Assembly (NCBI GenBank): GCA_963725415.1
Contig: CAVRZY010000169.1
Span: 1-51,270, forward strand
DNA length: 51,270 bases
Origin: CAVRZY01 sp963725415
GTDB taxonomy: Bacteria; Acidobacteriota; Terriglobia; Bryobacterales; Bryobacteraceae
Reading direction: 5' to 3'
The translations under genes and the position numbers were made by a program. The notes under the pieces are model-generated. The model saw only the letters and a program-made list of their open reading frames with translations. It did no database searches and was not told the DNA's origin. The number at the start of each line of letters is the position of its first letter. Position 1 is the stretch's first letter. Shown one piece after another: positions 25,263-34,660 of this stretch.

Positions 25263-26183
25263 ATGAAATCGAATCTCTCTGTCGCAGTTGCGTTAGCCCT
25301 GTCGCTTGTCGTGGTTGGTGGGCCCTGGTCTATGGCGCAGGGCGCGCCCGTGACCGGCGCTATCTTCACGACGCTGGCCAACGGTTCGGCAGTTAACTTG
25401 AACCACTTTGATTCCAAGTGTGCGGTCTACTTGGACGGAGGTCCCGGTCCGAACGCGCCGGCGCGTGCGGCTGGTCTGCCGGACGGGGACTACTACTTTC
25501 AGGTGACCGACCCCAGCGGCAGGCAACTGCTCAGCAGGGACGTGGTGTCGAACCGACGTTTCCAGGTGACTAACGGCGTCATCGTCGCCTACACCGGCGT
25601 CGGCGGTCCGATCCACCCGACAGGCATCGACCTGGATCATCCGGAACTCGGCGCGGTCACGATCCGTCTCGCCGACGCAAGTTGTCCGAGTGATTTTCTC
25701 GATTCTCCCAACAACGGCGGCGTGTACAAGGTTTGGGCCACGCCGGTAGGCGACTTCGTCGGAGACCCGGCGAAGGTGGATAACGATTGCGGTAACGGAT
25801 GCTTGCACGGCTTCTTGCCGGCCAAATCAAAAACCGACAATTTCAAGGCTAGAGCCGGAGCCGCCTTTTGTCTGACGGTCCAGAAACAGGTCCTGGAACC
25901 TGACGGAACGTTGAGCCTAGGAACGAACTGGCCAATCAGCGTGGCTGACCCTTTGGGCGTCGTCAATCCGTATTTTACCGACGCGACCGGGCAGGCCACA
26001 GTCTGCGGCCTCACGGAAGGAGCCTACACGGTCAGAGAGGATCTGCCAGAGGGGTGGGCAGTTGTAGATCTGATTGTGAACGGCGTGAGCCTGCTGCCGG
26101 ATCGAGTCTATGCATTCACCTGGACGGCTGGAAAGCCGACGCCGGTCATTCTGTTCCGGAACGCCCCCCCCAGCCCGGGGTAA
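25263..26183 (+). CDS. Secreted protein with prealbumin-like (SpaA-type) repeat domains
   Basis: A 306-residue exported protein of unknown role. Residues 1-26 are a signal peptide ending in AQGAP. Two beta-sandwich segments can be seen: one around residues 30-110 (ending GLPDGDYYFQVTDPSGRQLL) and a second near 200-290, where KTDNFKARAGAAFCLTVQKQ and GQATVCGLTEGAYTVREDLP match the SpaA/prealbumin-like repeats of surface adhesins. Pairs of Cys occur in both parts. The frame starts at the ATG preceded by GAAAGGA ten bases away. No sortase motif or lipobox follows. It may be a surface or extracellular scaffold; a domain search would be needed to confirm. Confidence 0.68.
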   Translation: MKSNLSVAVALALSLVVVGGPWSMAQGAPVTGAIFTTLANGSAVNLNHFDSKCAVYLDGGPGPNAPARAAGLPDGDYYFQVTDPSGRQLLSRDVVSNRRFQVTNGVIVAYTGVGGPIHPTGIDLDHPELGAVTIRLADASCPSDFLDSPNNGGVYKVWATPVGDFVGDPAKVDNDCGNGCLHGFLPAKSKTDNFKARAGAAFCLTVQKQVLEPDGTLSLGTNWPISVADPLGVVNPYFTDATGQATVCGLTEGAYTVREDLPEGWAVVDLIVNGVSLLPDRVYAFTWTAGKPTPVILFRNAPPSPG

Positions 26184-26244
26184 TTGCCCCGAACCGCCGG
26201 AGATTTGGCCCGGAGTCTGCCCGAGCAACCGGGAGAAGACGGGT

Positions 26245-26985
26245 TCAGACGCCCACGGCTAGACGGTCGGCGAGCACGTCCGGAAGGCCCGCGTTGCGAA
26301 TCTTGGCTTGCGCCGCAGCGACGGGGTAGGAGACGCGCCGGTACTCCAGCCGGTGCTCCCCGGTGTCGTAGATCAGGTAGGCGGCGCGGGGGTCTCCGTC
26401 GCGCGGCTGGCCCACGGAGCCGGGATTGATCAGGTAGAGCGCATCATCCTTGAGGTGCACTACCCGCTGCTGGACTTGTGCGCCCAGTTTCTCGATGCGC
26501 CGCACGCCAGTCCGGCGAAATACAAAGCCCCCTTGCAGATGGGTGTGGCCGAAGAAGGAAGGACTCACCTCCAGGTAGGCCGTTACCTGCGAGGCGGCCA
26601 GGGTCGAGATCAGGTATTCATCCTCATCCAGCGGAGAACCGTGCAGGATCTGAAAAGAATCCACGGTCAGGGGGCCTTTGGGCAGGTTGCGCAGATAGGA
26701 GAGGTTCTCCGGGGTGAGTGCGTTTTCCGTCCATAGAGCGGCGGTACGGGCCACCGGATTGAACCATTCCAGGTCATCCAGGCCGACGCAGGCTTTATCG
26801 TGATTGCCGCGCACCACTGCGGTCACGGCCTCGCGGGCCCAATCCACTACCGGGTTGGGATCGGCGCCGTACCCAACCAAGTCCCCGCAGCACAGGATTT
26901 TCTCATAAGTGCCCTGGGCATGCCGGAGCACTGCCTCCAGCGCCTCCCAATTAGCGTGAATGTCACTGACAATTAAGTAGCGCAC
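26245..26985 (-). CDS. Calcineurin-like metallophosphoesterase (YfcE/MJ0936 type)
   Basis: A 246-residue metal-dependent phosphoesterase. The five signature blocks are visible: ILIVSDIHANWEALEAVL-like opening (RYLIVSDIHANW), CCGDLVGYGADPN, VRGNHDKA, LHGSP and FGHTHLQGGF, followed by YLINPGSVGQPRDGDPRAAY. All predicted metal ligands (D, H, D, N, H, H, H) are present. The GTG at 26,985 fits the start of the family; the longer frame upstream has no similarity. The known relatives act on cyclic nucleotides or small phosphodiesters, so a phosphodiesterase role is likely but the substrate is unknown. Confidence 0.85.
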   Translation of the reverse strand: MRYLIVSDIHANWEALEAVLRHAQGTYEKILCCGDLVGYGADPNPVVDWAREAVTAVVRGNHDKACVGLDDLEWFNPVARTAALWTENALTPENLSYLRNLPKGPLTVDSFQILHGSPLDEDEYLISTLAASQVTAYLEVSPSFFGHTHLQGGFVFRRTGVRRIEKLGAQVQQRVVHLKDDALYLINPGSVGQPRDGDPRAAYLIYDTGEHRLEYRRVSYPVAAAQAKIRNAGLPDVLADRLAVGV

Positions 26986-27307
26986 AAACGTAAAAGAGCA
27001 ATCTCGGGAGGCGCGCCGAGCCAGGCCGGGACCCCCCGAATCCAGGCCAGCCACCAGGACGCCGGCAACCAACGGCTCAGTTGAAATTGGCTGAACACCG
27101 CGGCGACCGTCCCTAGAAGCTCCGGCAAGCAACGCAACGCACGAAAAAGAGTTTCCATTCTTTAATTTCATTTTAGCCTGACCGGCAGGGGATGCGCTCA
27201 GAGGCTCAGGCAGCCCTGAGAGGACGAGTACTCGGCCTGGGGCGCGCCGCGGGGTCCGGGAACTCAGGGCCTGCGCATTCCGTATACTGAAGGATGGGGC
27301 GCTATCG
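26986..27307. other. Intergenic region between phosphoesterase and efflux operon
   Basis: About 320 bases without a supported gene. TATACT at 27,283-27,288 is a possible -10 for the efflux operon; the -35 place holds nothing good. A short reading frame for a hydrophobic 61-residue peptide (26,973-27,158, minus) is discussed under rejected items. Confidence 0.4.
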
Positions 27308-28669
27308 ATGAGATGTGGCCCCACTTTGGATATGCGCTCCTTCTGTTGCTTGCCGCTAATCATGCTCTCCATGGCTGGTTCGAGTGGGGCCGCCGACAGC
27401 GAACCGGCCGCCGTGACGCTCTCGGAAGCGGTCCGGCTGGCCATCGCACGCCATCCCGACGCGCAGAAGGCCCGGGCCCTGGCCGAGGGGCTGAAAGGAA
27501 AGATCCGCGAGGTCCGCGCTCAGGCGCTGCCGGATGTCAAGATCAGCTCGAACGCCACACGGTGGCGCGACCCCAGCCTGCTGAACGCCTCCGGTCTGGA
27601 CAAGTTTCCTAAAGAGCTGCGCGACGCGCTGGTGCCCTCGGGCGTGAACCTGTTCGACTACAGCATCAGCGTGAAGCAGCCGCTTTACACCGCAGGCAAA
27701 GTCGGCACGGCGCTGCGGATTGCCTCCGTCGAGGCGGAAGGCTCGCTGACCGAGATCGACCGCGCCGACCAGGATCTGGCGCTGGCCGTCGTGAAGGCTT
27801 TCTACGGCCTGCTGTGGGCGGAGCGCTACCACGAACTGGTGGCGCAAACCCAGGAGCAGAAGAAACTCCACGCCGAGATGGCGCGCACGCGCTTCCGTAA
27901 CGGCGTGGCCACCGAGGTGGATGTGCTGCGCTCGGAAGTCGCCGTGGCTAACGGCGCCCCGGACCTGGTGCGGGCCCAGAACGACATCCGCCAGACCCGT
28001 GCGCTGCTGAACTACTACCTGGTGCGCCCGATCGATTTTCCTACACGCGCACTGGCGGAGTTCGAGGAGCAGCCTTGGATGGAGGGGGACCAGGAAGCGC
28101 TGATGCGCGAGGCGCTGCGCCGGCGGCCCGAGCTGCTCAGGCTGCGCATCGCCGAGCGGAGCGCCGGGCTGCAACTGAATCTGGCCAGGGCCGAGAGCCG
28201 CATGAAGCTGGACTTCGGCGCCGCTTACGGGATCATGGCGCGGTTGCCGTCGAATCTTTTCAACTCCCAGTTCACGCGCTGGAACGTGGCGGCGAACTTC
28301 ACCCTGCCGGTTTTCGACGGCTTCCGCCGGAGTGGTCTGGTGTGGCAGGCCACGGCGGCCCAGCGCGCGGCGCGGCTGGAGCGGGAGCGGGTCGAGCAGC
28401 AGGTGCGGCTGAGCTTGCAGCAAGGTTTGGATGAGCTGGCCGCCGCCCGCCAGACCATCGCCGCCACCCGCGCAACCATCAGCCAAGCCGAGAAAGTGCT
28501 CGCCATGATGCAGGATAACTATCGCTACGGCGCGGCCACCACGCTGGACATTGTGGACGCGCAGACCGCCGTGTCGGTGGCCCGGACCAACCTTTTGCGC
28601 GGGTTGCACGATTACTCGGTGACGCGCGCCAACCTGCGCTGGGCGGCAGGCTTGACGCCCTGGGAGTGA
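27308..28669 (+). CDS. TolC-family outer-membrane efflux channel
   Basis: An outer-membrane factor of an RND efflux pump, about 445-453 residues. The signal peptide is in the first 30 residues (MRSFCCLPLIMLSMAGSSGA from M9). The two TolC repeats appear as PAAVTLSEAVRLAIARHPDA and the later ALMREALRRRPELLRLRIAE, each followed by long coiled-coil helices rich in Ala and Glu, and a beta-strand segment QPLYTAGKVGTALR. The start could be 27,308 or 27,332; no good ribosome site supports either. It ends four bases before the adaptor gene, so the three efflux genes form one operon. Confidence 0.9.
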   Translation: MRCGPTLDMRSFCCLPLIMLSMAGSSGAADSEPAAVTLSEAVRLAIARHPDAQKARALAEGLKGKIREVRAQALPDVKISSNATRWRDPSLLNASGLDKFPKELRDALVPSGVNLFDYSISVKQPLYTAGKVGTALRIASVEAEGSLTEIDRADQDLALAVVKAFYGLLWAERYHELVAQTQEQKKLHAEMARTRFRNGVATEVDVLRSEVAVANGAPDLVRAQNDIRQTRALLNYYLVRPIDFPTRALAEFEEQPWMEGDQEALMREALRRRPELLRLRIAERSAGLQLNLARAESRMKLDFGAAYGIMARLPSNLFNSQFTRWNVAANFTLPVFDGFRRSGLVWQATAAQRAARLERERVEQQVRLSLQQGLDELAAARQTIAATRATISQAEKVLAMMQDNYRYGAATTLDIVDAQTAVSVARTNLLRGLHDYSVTRANLRWAAGLTPWE

Positions 28670-28673
28670 GAGA

Positions 28674-29810
28674 TTGCGTAGAACAACACATTGCGTTTGC
28701 CTTCTGATTCTGGCCCTTGGCCTTTTGCCTTTCTCCGGCTGTAAGAAGCAGGAAGCCGATCCGGCTGCTGCGGCTCGACCGGCGGCCGTCAAAGCGAGTG
28801 TGCTCAGAATCGAAGCCCAGCCTTTCGCGGTGACCGTCCCCGTCACCGGAACCCTGGTTTCGAGTTCTCGAGTCGAGGTCAAGGCGCAGACGATTGGGAG
28901 GGTGATCAGGTTCGACAAGCAGGAGGGCGAGCGGGTCGGGGCCGGCGAAGTCGTGGTGTGGATCGAGGAGGAGAACTATCGCTTGGCGGAGAAGCAGGCC
29001 GAGTCCGCCGTCCAGGTGGCCGAAGCCACCCTCGAGAGGGCCCGCGTGCTGGAGTCTTATAGCCGCTCTGAACTCGAGCGGGCCCAAAACCTGCTCAAGT
29101 CGGGTGGCATCACTGACAAGGACCTCAAGGCCGCGGCCGTGGCCGATCAGGACGCGCGCGCCCAGGTGGCGCTCGCCAGCGCGCAACTGGCCCAGGCCCG
29201 GGCCGCCCTGGAAGTGGCGCGCAAGCGTCTCCGCGATTGCCAGGTCCGCGCGCCGGTGGCTGGCGAGATCTATAAGAGGTCCGTGAATCCGGGCGCCTAT
29301 GTAGAAGCGCCGACGCCGTTGTTTTCCCTGGTCGATAACAGCAAGCTGGAACTCGAGAGCCCGGTGGCCAGCGCGGATCTGGCGCCCATCCGGCCGGGGC
29401 AGAAGGTCACCTTCTCGGTCAACAGCTATCCCGGCGTGTCCTTCCAGGGACAGGTCGAAGAGATCAACCCTGCCGTGGAGGCCGAGACCCGCTCGGCCAA
29501 GGTTCGGGTACGGGTGAACAACTCCAACGGGCGGCTCAAGGCCGGCATGTTCGCCCAAGGTGAGATTCTGACCGGCGTCCAGGCCCAGGCCATCGTCATC
29601 CCCGCTTCGGCCATCTACCGTGATGACCGCTCGGCCAAAGAGTCCTACGTCTTCGTGGTTGAGAACAACCAGGCCGTCCGCCGCCCGGTGCGCATCGGCC
29701 GCGAGCGCGATTCCAGACTGGAAATCGTGGCCGGCTTGAAACCCGGCGATCTGCTGGTCGCCGAGCAGAGCATTGAACTGGCGGAGGGCGTCCGCGTCGA
29801 GGCGCGTTGA
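28674..29810 (+). CDS. RND efflux periplasmic adaptor, lipoprotein (HlyD/MFP type)
   Basis: A membrane-fusion protein of 378 residues. It begins with TTG, four bases after the TolC stop, and the N-terminus is a lipoprotein signal with lipobox LPFSGC (Cys23). The barrel-sandwich half-motif GRVIRFDKQEGERVGAGEVV opens the lipoyl part, a helical hairpin follows (AEATLERARVLESYSRSELE), then the second half-motif DCQVRAPVAGEIYKRSVNPG and a beta-barrel domain. It ends just before the permease ATG (29,814). With TolC and the pump it would make a tripartite system. Substrate unknown. Confidence 0.9.
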   Translation: MRRTTHCVCLLILALGLLPFSGCKKQEADPAAAARPAAVKASVLRIEAQPFAVTVPVTGTLVSSSRVEVKAQTIGRVIRFDKQEGERVGAGEVVVWIEEENYRLAEKQAESAVQVAEATLERARVLESYSRSELERAQNLLKSGGITDKDLKAAAVADQDARAQVALASAQLAQARAALEVARKRLRDCQVRAPVAGEIYKRSVNPGAYVEAPTPLFSLVDNSKLELESPVASADLAPIRPGQKVTFSVNSYPGVSFQGQVEEINPAVEAETRSAKVRVRVNNSNGRLKAGMFAQGEILTGVQAQAIVIPASAIYRDDRSAKESYVFVVENNQAVRRPVRIGRERDSRLEIVAGLKPGDLLVAEQSIELAEGVRVEAR

Positions 29811-29813
29811 GTC

Positions 29814-32800
29814 ATGTTCCTCAGCGACCTGTCCATCAAACAGCCCGTGCTGGCCACCATGTTGGCGGTGAGCTTGGTCGCCCTGGGCGTGTATTCCTAT
29901 CGGGAGTTGAGCGTCGATCTGATGCCGGATGTCGAAATTCCGGTGCTGACCGTGCAGACGCAGTATCCGGGCGCCTCGCCGGAGACCGTCGAGAGGGAGG
30001 TCACCAAGCGGATCGAGGAGGTGCTCAACACCATTTCCGGCCTGCGGCATCTTCAATCCACAACCACCGAGGGCATGTCGAGCATCATCGCCGAGTTTCG
30101 GCTGGGGACCAGGATTTACATCGCCCAGCAGGACGCTCAGGCTAAGATCAATGCCATCCGAGCCACCTTCCCCGAGGGCATGAAAGAACCTGTCATCCTG
30201 CGCATCGACCTCAACGCTATCCCCGTGGTCTCGGTGGCGGTCGAGAGCCGGACGGCCGATATCCGAACCCTTTCCTCGCTAGCGGAGAAAGTCATCAAGA
30301 AGCGCCTCGAGACCGTGCCCGGAGTCGGCCAGGTGAATCTGGTGGGTCTGGCTCGGCGCGAGATCCAGATCTTCGTGGACCACGAGAAGCTCAAGGCTCT
30401 CTCTCTGCCCTACGCGCAGGTGGCCGGGGCCTTGCAGCGCGAGAACCAGGACGTGCCGGCGGGCAAACTCGAGCAGGGCAAGCAGGAGCCGCTGGTCCGG
30501 GTGGCGGGCAAGTTTCGCTCCGTGGACGCCTTCGAACGCCTGATCGTGGCCGTGCGGGCCGGCAGGCTGATGTTCCTTCCCGAGGTGGCGCGCGTGGTGG
30601 ACGGCATCGAGGAACGCCGCAGCGCCGCGCTGATCGACGACCAGTCCGGCCTTTCCATGGACGTGGTGAAACAGTCAGGCGCCAACACCGTGGAAGTCGC
30701 CGACGGAGTCGAACGGGCCGTCACCGCCCTCAACGCCGAACTCCCCTCCCACATCCGCCTCCGCAAGGTGGTGGACCGCTCCATCTTCATCCGCGACTCC
30801 GTCGAAGACGTGCAGCTCACCCTCCTGCTGGGCGGGTTGCTCACGGTGATGATCGTCTTCCTGTTCCTGAACAGTTGGCGCAGCACCGTCATTACCGGCT
30901 TGGCGCTGCCGGTCTCGGTGATCAGCTCGTTTATCGTCATGAGGGGCCTCAACTTCACCCTCAACATCCTGACGCTGATGGGACTGTCGCTGGCCATCGG
31001 GCTGTTAATCGACGACGCCATCGTGGTGCGGGAGAACATCGTGCGGCACATGCACGCCGGCGCCGATCACTACACCGCGGCGCGGGAAGCCACCGCTGAG
31101 ATCGGTTTGGCAGTGATGGCGACCACCTTCACCATCATCGCCGTGTTCGTCCCGGTGGCCTTCATGGGCGGGATCATCGGGCGCTTCTTCTTCCAGTTCG
31201 GGATCACGGTGGGATTCGCGGTGCTGGTCTCACTATACGTGAGCTTCACGCTGGACCCCATGATGTCGTCGCGCTGGTACGATCCGGCGGCCGACCCAAA
31301 CGTTCCCCGCTCCTGGTTTGGACGGGTGCTGGGGAAACTGAACGACCAGGTGGATCGCCTGCGAAACGTTCTGGCGGCTACTCTGGGCTGGGCGCTCTTG
31401 AATCGCTGGAAGGTGGTGTTCATCGCCACCGCCGCCGTGGCCTCGAGCTTCCTGCTGTTCGCCCGGCTCGGCTCGGCGTTCATGCCCGAGGCCGATCCCG
31501 GCCAGTTCCAGGTCACTTACAAGGCCCGGCCGGGCATCAGCCTGGAGCGGTCGGTCGAGATTGCGCGACAGTTGATTGCGGAAATCCGCCAGAACCGCGG
31601 TGTAGCGTACACCTACACCACCATCGGTGGCGGCGGTCTGGGCGCCCAGGCCGTCAACGAGGGGAATATCTACATCCGCCTCAAGGACCGCAACCTGCGC
31701 CCGCATTTCCTTCAGATTATGGCCGAGACGCGCGAGCGGCTGGCGCGTTTCCGAAGCCTGCGCACCGCGGTCGGAAGCGCCAATGAGTTTGGATCCGATT
31801 CCAGACCCGTTCAGATCAGCCTGCGCGGTACCGACCTGGCGCGCATGGAGGCGCTTGGCCTTCGCCTGGTTGGCACGGTGCGCCAGGTGCCCGGAACCGC
31901 CGATGTCGATACCAGCCAGGACGAGCCGCGCCCCGAGGTCCGTGTCAACCTGGACCGCAAAGCCGCCGGCGACCTGGGCCTGGACCTGGGGACCGTGGCC
32001 GCTACCCTGCGCGGCCTGGTGGCCGGAGAGGTGGTTTCCCAGTTCGAGGATCCCGATGGCGATAGCTACGACGTGCGCCTGTGGGTCGATCCTTCCCAGC
32101 GCGCCCGCAGCGGTGATCTGCTCGAACTCGACCTGCCCGGCCGCGGCGGCGCTGCCCTGATCCCCTTGAGCCAGGTGGCCCAGATCGACGCCTCTACCGC
32201 GCCCTCCAAGATCCGCCGCTTCGATCTGATGCGCGAGGTCCGCATCGCCGCCAACACCCAGGGCCGCTCCCTCGGCGAGGTCATCAACGACATCAAGCTC
32301 CGCGCCACCGGCCTTCCGCTCCCGCCCGGATATCGCATCGATTTCACCGGCCAGTCGGAAGAGATGGCCGAGAGCTTCGGCTACGTGGGCCAGTCGCTGA
32401 TTTTGGCCGTGGTGCTCATCTACGCCATCCTGGCCTCCCAGTTCCGCAGTTTCCTTCAGCCCCTAGCCATCATGCTTTCCCTGCCCCTGTCGCTGGTCGG
32501 CGTGGCCGGCATGCTGTACCTGGTCAAGGACACCCTCAACATCATGTCCCTGATCGGGCTGATCCTGCTGATGGGCCTGGTCACCAAGAACGCCATCCTG
32601 GTGGTGGACTTCACCAACGTGCAGCGGCGGGCCGGTTTGTCGCGCCGGGAGGCGCTCATCGCGGCGGCCCGGGTGCGCCTGCGCCCCATCCTGATGACCA
32701 CCCTGGCCATGATCTTCGGCATGCTCCCGCTAGCCTTCGAGTTGGGGGCCGGGGCGGAGTTTCGCGCCCCCATGGCGCGGGCCGTCATCGGCGGCCTGAT

Positions 32801-32945
32801 CACCTCGACCCTGCTGACGCTGATCGTGGTCCCGGTGGTCTACACCTTCCTGGATGACATCGGCGAGGGCGTCGTGCACTGGTGGACCCGGGGCGCGCCA
32901 GCAAGACGGCGGGTGAGGCAAGAAGTGCCGACGGGAGTGGAGTGA
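29814..32945 (+). CDS. RND-family (HAE1) efflux pump permease
   Basis: The inner-membrane pump, 1043 residues. The start is MFLSDLSIKQPVLATMLAV, a typical HAE1 opening with TM1. The proton-relay aspartate pair lies in TM4 (LAIGLLIDDAIVVRENIVR). Other family blocks are FRLGTRIYIAQQDAQAKINA and, in the C-terminal half, LIGLILLMGLVTKNAILVVD with FTNVQRRAGLSRREALI. The gene is intact and complete. Its last third (32,481-32,860) is the copy to which the broken fragments at 33.2 and 35.2 kb match. Whether it exports antibiotics or cell-envelope compounds cannot be told. Confidence 0.95.
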   Translation: MFLSDLSIKQPVLATMLAVSLVALGVYSYRELSVDLMPDVEIPVLTVQTQYPGASPETVEREVTKRIEEVLNTISGLRHLQSTTTEGMSSIIAEFRLGTRIYIAQQDAQAKINAIRATFPEGMKEPVILRIDLNAIPVVSVAVESRTADIRTLSSLAEKVIKKRLETVPGVGQVNLVGLARREIQIFVDHEKLKALSLPYAQVAGALQRENQDVPAGKLEQGKQEPLVRVAGKFRSVDAFERLIVAVRAGRLMFLPEVARVVDGIEERRSAALIDDQSGLSMDVVKQSGANTVEVADGVERAVTALNAELPSHIRLRKVVDRSIFIRDSVEDVQLTLLLGGLLTVMIVFLFLNSWRSTVITGLALPVSVISSFIVMRGLNFTLNILTLMGLSLAIGLLIDDAIVVRENIVRHMHAGADHYTAAREATAEIGLAVMATTFTIIAVFVPVAFMGGIIGRFFFQFGITVGFAVLVSLYVSFTLDPMMSSRWYDPAADPNVPRSWFGRVLGKLNDQVDRLRNVLAATLGWALLNRWKVVFIATAAVASSFLLFARLGSAFMPEADPGQFQVTYKARPGISLERSVEIARQLIAEIRQNRGVAYTYTTIGGGGLGAQAVNEGNIYIRLKDRNLRPHFLQIMAETRERLARFRSLRTAVGSANEFGSDSRPVQISLRGTDLARMEALGLRLVGTVRQVPGTADVDTSQDEPRPEVRVNLDRKAAGDLGLDLGTVAATLRGLVAGEVVSQFEDPDGDSYDVRLWVDPSQRARSGDLLELDLPGRGGAALIPLSQVAQIDASTAPSKIRRFDLMREVRIAANTQGRSLGEVINDIKLRATGLPLPPGYRIDFTGQSEEMAESFGYVGQSLILAVVLIYAILASQFRSFLQPLAIMLSLPLSLVGVAGMLYLVKDTLNIMSLIGLILLMGLVTKNAILVVDFTNVQRRAGLSRREALIAAARVRLRPILMTTLAMIFGMLPLAFELGAGAEFRAPMARAVIGGLITSTLLTLIVVPVVYTFLDDIGEGVVHWWTRGAPARRRVRQEVPTGVE

Positions 32946-32969
32946 CATTGGAAAATACCGGAGGCCGGA

Positions 32970-33167
32970 ATGAAGGTCATGTACGACCCTGAGGTAGACG
33001 TGCTCAGCATTCTGCTGAGCGACGCCCCGGTGGAAGAGAGCGATGAGGACAAGCCCGGCCTGATTCTCGACTACGACCGGCACGGCAACGTAGTGAGTCT
33101 GGAGATACTGGACGCGTCCAAGCGGATGGGGAACCCCATGTCCGTGGAGTACGCGGTCACGCGCTGA
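32970..33167 (+). CDS. DUF2283 protein
   Basis: A 65-residue protein with the DUF2283 pattern: MKVMYDPEVDVLSILLSD at the start and GLILDYDRHGNVVSLEILDA in the centre. A GGAGG lies five bases before the ATG. DUF2283 proteins are small and of unknown role, often near toxin-antitoxin or mobile DNA; that is family knowledge and not evidence here. It sits between the stop of the pump (32,945) and the first broken pump fragment (33,177), so it is part of the same composite region. Confidence 0.8.
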   Translation: MKVMYDPEVDVLSILLSDAPVEESDEDKPGLILDYDRHGNVVSLEILDASKRMGNPMSVEYAVTR

Positions 33168-33176
33168 CTGCTGCCG

Positions 33177-33495
33177 CTGCCCCTATTGCTGGTGGGCGTG
33201 GCCGGCATGCTGTACCTGGTCAAGGACACCCTGAACATCATGTCCCTGATCGGGCTGATCCTGCTGATGGGCCTGGTGAGCAAGAACGCCATCCTGCTGG
33301 TGGACTTCACCAACGTGCAGCGCCGCGCCGGCCTGTCGCGCCGGGAGGCTCTCATTGCGGCGGCCCGCCCCGTCATCGGCTGGCCTGATCACCTCGACCC
33401 TACTGACCCCGGTGGTGGTCCCGGTGATCTACACCTTCCTGGACAACCTGGGGCGCCTCTTCGCCCGGCGCCTGCCGGGACTGCGCGGATGGACT
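33177..33495 (+). pseudogene. Decayed RND pump 3' end, copy 2
   Basis: This stretch is the C-terminal part of an RND permease with about 92% nucleotide identity by eye to 32,481-32,860. It reads GMLYLVKDTLNIMSLIGLIL, then MGLVSKNAILLVDFTNVQRR AGLSRREALIAAAR. There it loses about 110 bases compared with the intact gene (positions about 32,671-32,782), which shifts the frame; the rest (LITSTLLTPVVVPVIYTFLD, then NLGRLFARRLPGLRGWT) continues in another frame and ends at a TAA near 33,494. Its own C-terminal residues differ from those of the intact pump, so it came from a second pump gene, not from a simple copy of the first. No 5' half is present. Confidence 0.85.
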
Positions 33496-33532
33496 AAGTG
33501 CGGTACTGTGAATTCGGCTAGAATCAGGGGAG

Positions 33533-34660
33533 ATGCTGACGCGCGTCTACATCGACAACTACCGGTGCTTCGTCAACTTCGAGTTTCGGCCCGAGGCGAG
33601 GCAGCTCATCCTCGGGCTCAACGGCACAGGGAAGTCGGCATTCCTGGAGGTCCTTGGGCTGCTGCGGGATTTTGTCGCAGGCGGTTCCAAAGCTGACCAG
33701 CTTTTCACAGCAGACACGCTCACAAGGTGGCAGACTCTCTCCCGACAGACCTTTGAGTTAGAGGTTACCCGAAAAGACGGCACCTTTTTGTACACGCTCT
33801 GGGTGGACGTGCGCGAGCAGCAACCTCGCGGTAGCGTAGCCAAGGAGGCGCTCCACTTCGACGGGAAGCCCTTGTTGCTTTTCCAAGATGACCAGGTCCA
33901 GCTTTTCGACGACAACCACGTGCTGAAGGCCAGTTATCCTCTTGATCCTGTCCGATCGGCCTTGTCCGTCGGGACCAAGAAGATCAGCCCCAAGCTGGTC
34001 TGGTTCAAGGAGTGGTTGGAGCGCCTGTATTGCCTGCAAATCAGCCCGTCCGAGATGGAAGCGGAGGCCAAAGCCGAGGTCGAATTCCCGCAAGACAACC
34101 TCTCGGACTTCGCTGCTTGGTACAGCCACATCATTCAGGAGAAGACTGGTTCATTCCTGAAGCTCCAAGAAGCTCTTAGAGAGATCCTCGACGGATTCGA
34201 CGCCCTCGACCTGAAGAAGGCGGGACGTGACACCCGAGCCCTGCGCTCTGTTTTCCTTGCGCCCTCGGGGGACGACGAAAGCGGCTCAAGGAGACAGCGC
34301 CTGGAGTTTGGCTTCAATGAGCTGTCAGACGGCCAGCGGGCTTTGATTGCACTGTATACTCTGCTCCACTGCGCTGTCGGGCCGGAGACTACCATCTGCA
34401 TTGACGAGCCAGACAACTTCGTGGCGCTGGCAGAAATACAGCCCTGGTTGTTCGCGCTGAGCGACCGCATCGATGACGAAGGTGGCCAAGCCATCCTGAT
34501 TTCGCACCACCCGGAGCTGATCGACCTGCTTGCGCCGCAGCATGGCGTGGTTTTCTCCCGGGCTGGCCTTGGCCCGGTGCGGGTTGAACCATACCGCCCG
34601 GATGCGCTCGGCAAACTCTCCCCCGCCGAGCAGATCGCGCGGGGATGGGAACGTGGCTAA
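33533..34660 (+). CDS. ABC-type/AAA ATPase of a probable two-gene defence module
   Basis: A 375-residue SMC-like ATPase. It opens MLTRVYIDNYRCFVNFEF, the usual RecF/OLD/SMC beginning. Walker A is GLNGTGKS (28-35), the ABC signature is ELSDGQR (263-269), Walker B is TICIDEPDN (287-295), and the His switch is ISHHPE (323-328). The middle has no zinc hook or long coiled coil. The ATG follows a -10-like TAGAAT (33,519-33,524) by only nine bases, so a leaderless or near-leaderless mRNA is possible. The gene overlaps the next one by eight bases (GTGGCTAA), which means coupled translation. By eye this and the next gene are less GC-rich than their surroundings. ATPases of this shape pair with nuclease-like partners in OLD, Gabija, Septu and PARIS systems; the exact group is not assignable. 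Confidence 0.85.
   Translation: MLTRVYIDNYRCFVNFEFRPEARQLILGLNGTGKSAFLEVLGLLRDFVAGGSKADQLFTADTLTRWQTLSRQTFELEVTRKDGTFLYTLWVDVREQQPRGSVAKEALHFDGKPLLLFQDDQVQLFDDNHVLKASYPLDPVRSALSVGTKKISPKLVWFKEWLERLYCLQISPSEMEAEAKAEVEFPQDNLSDFAAWYSHIIQEKTGSFLKLQEALREILDGFDALDLKKAGRDTRALRSVFLAPSGDDESGSRRQRLEFGFNELSDGQRALIALYTLLHCAVGPETTICIDEPDNFVALAEIQPWLFALSDRIDDEGGQAILISHHPELIDLLAPQHGVVFSRAGLGPVRVEPYRPDALGKLSPAEQIARGWERG

Noticed and set aside
26973..27158. A 61-residue hydrophobic peptide frame on the minus strand
   Set aside because: It overlaps the phosphoesterase start and has no ribosome site or family resemblance; kept as an unlikely small membrane peptide.
27356..30056. Long minus-strand frames (520 and 525 codons) opposite the efflux genes
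   Set aside because: Antisense to TolC, the adaptor and the pump, all of which are complete and recognisable.
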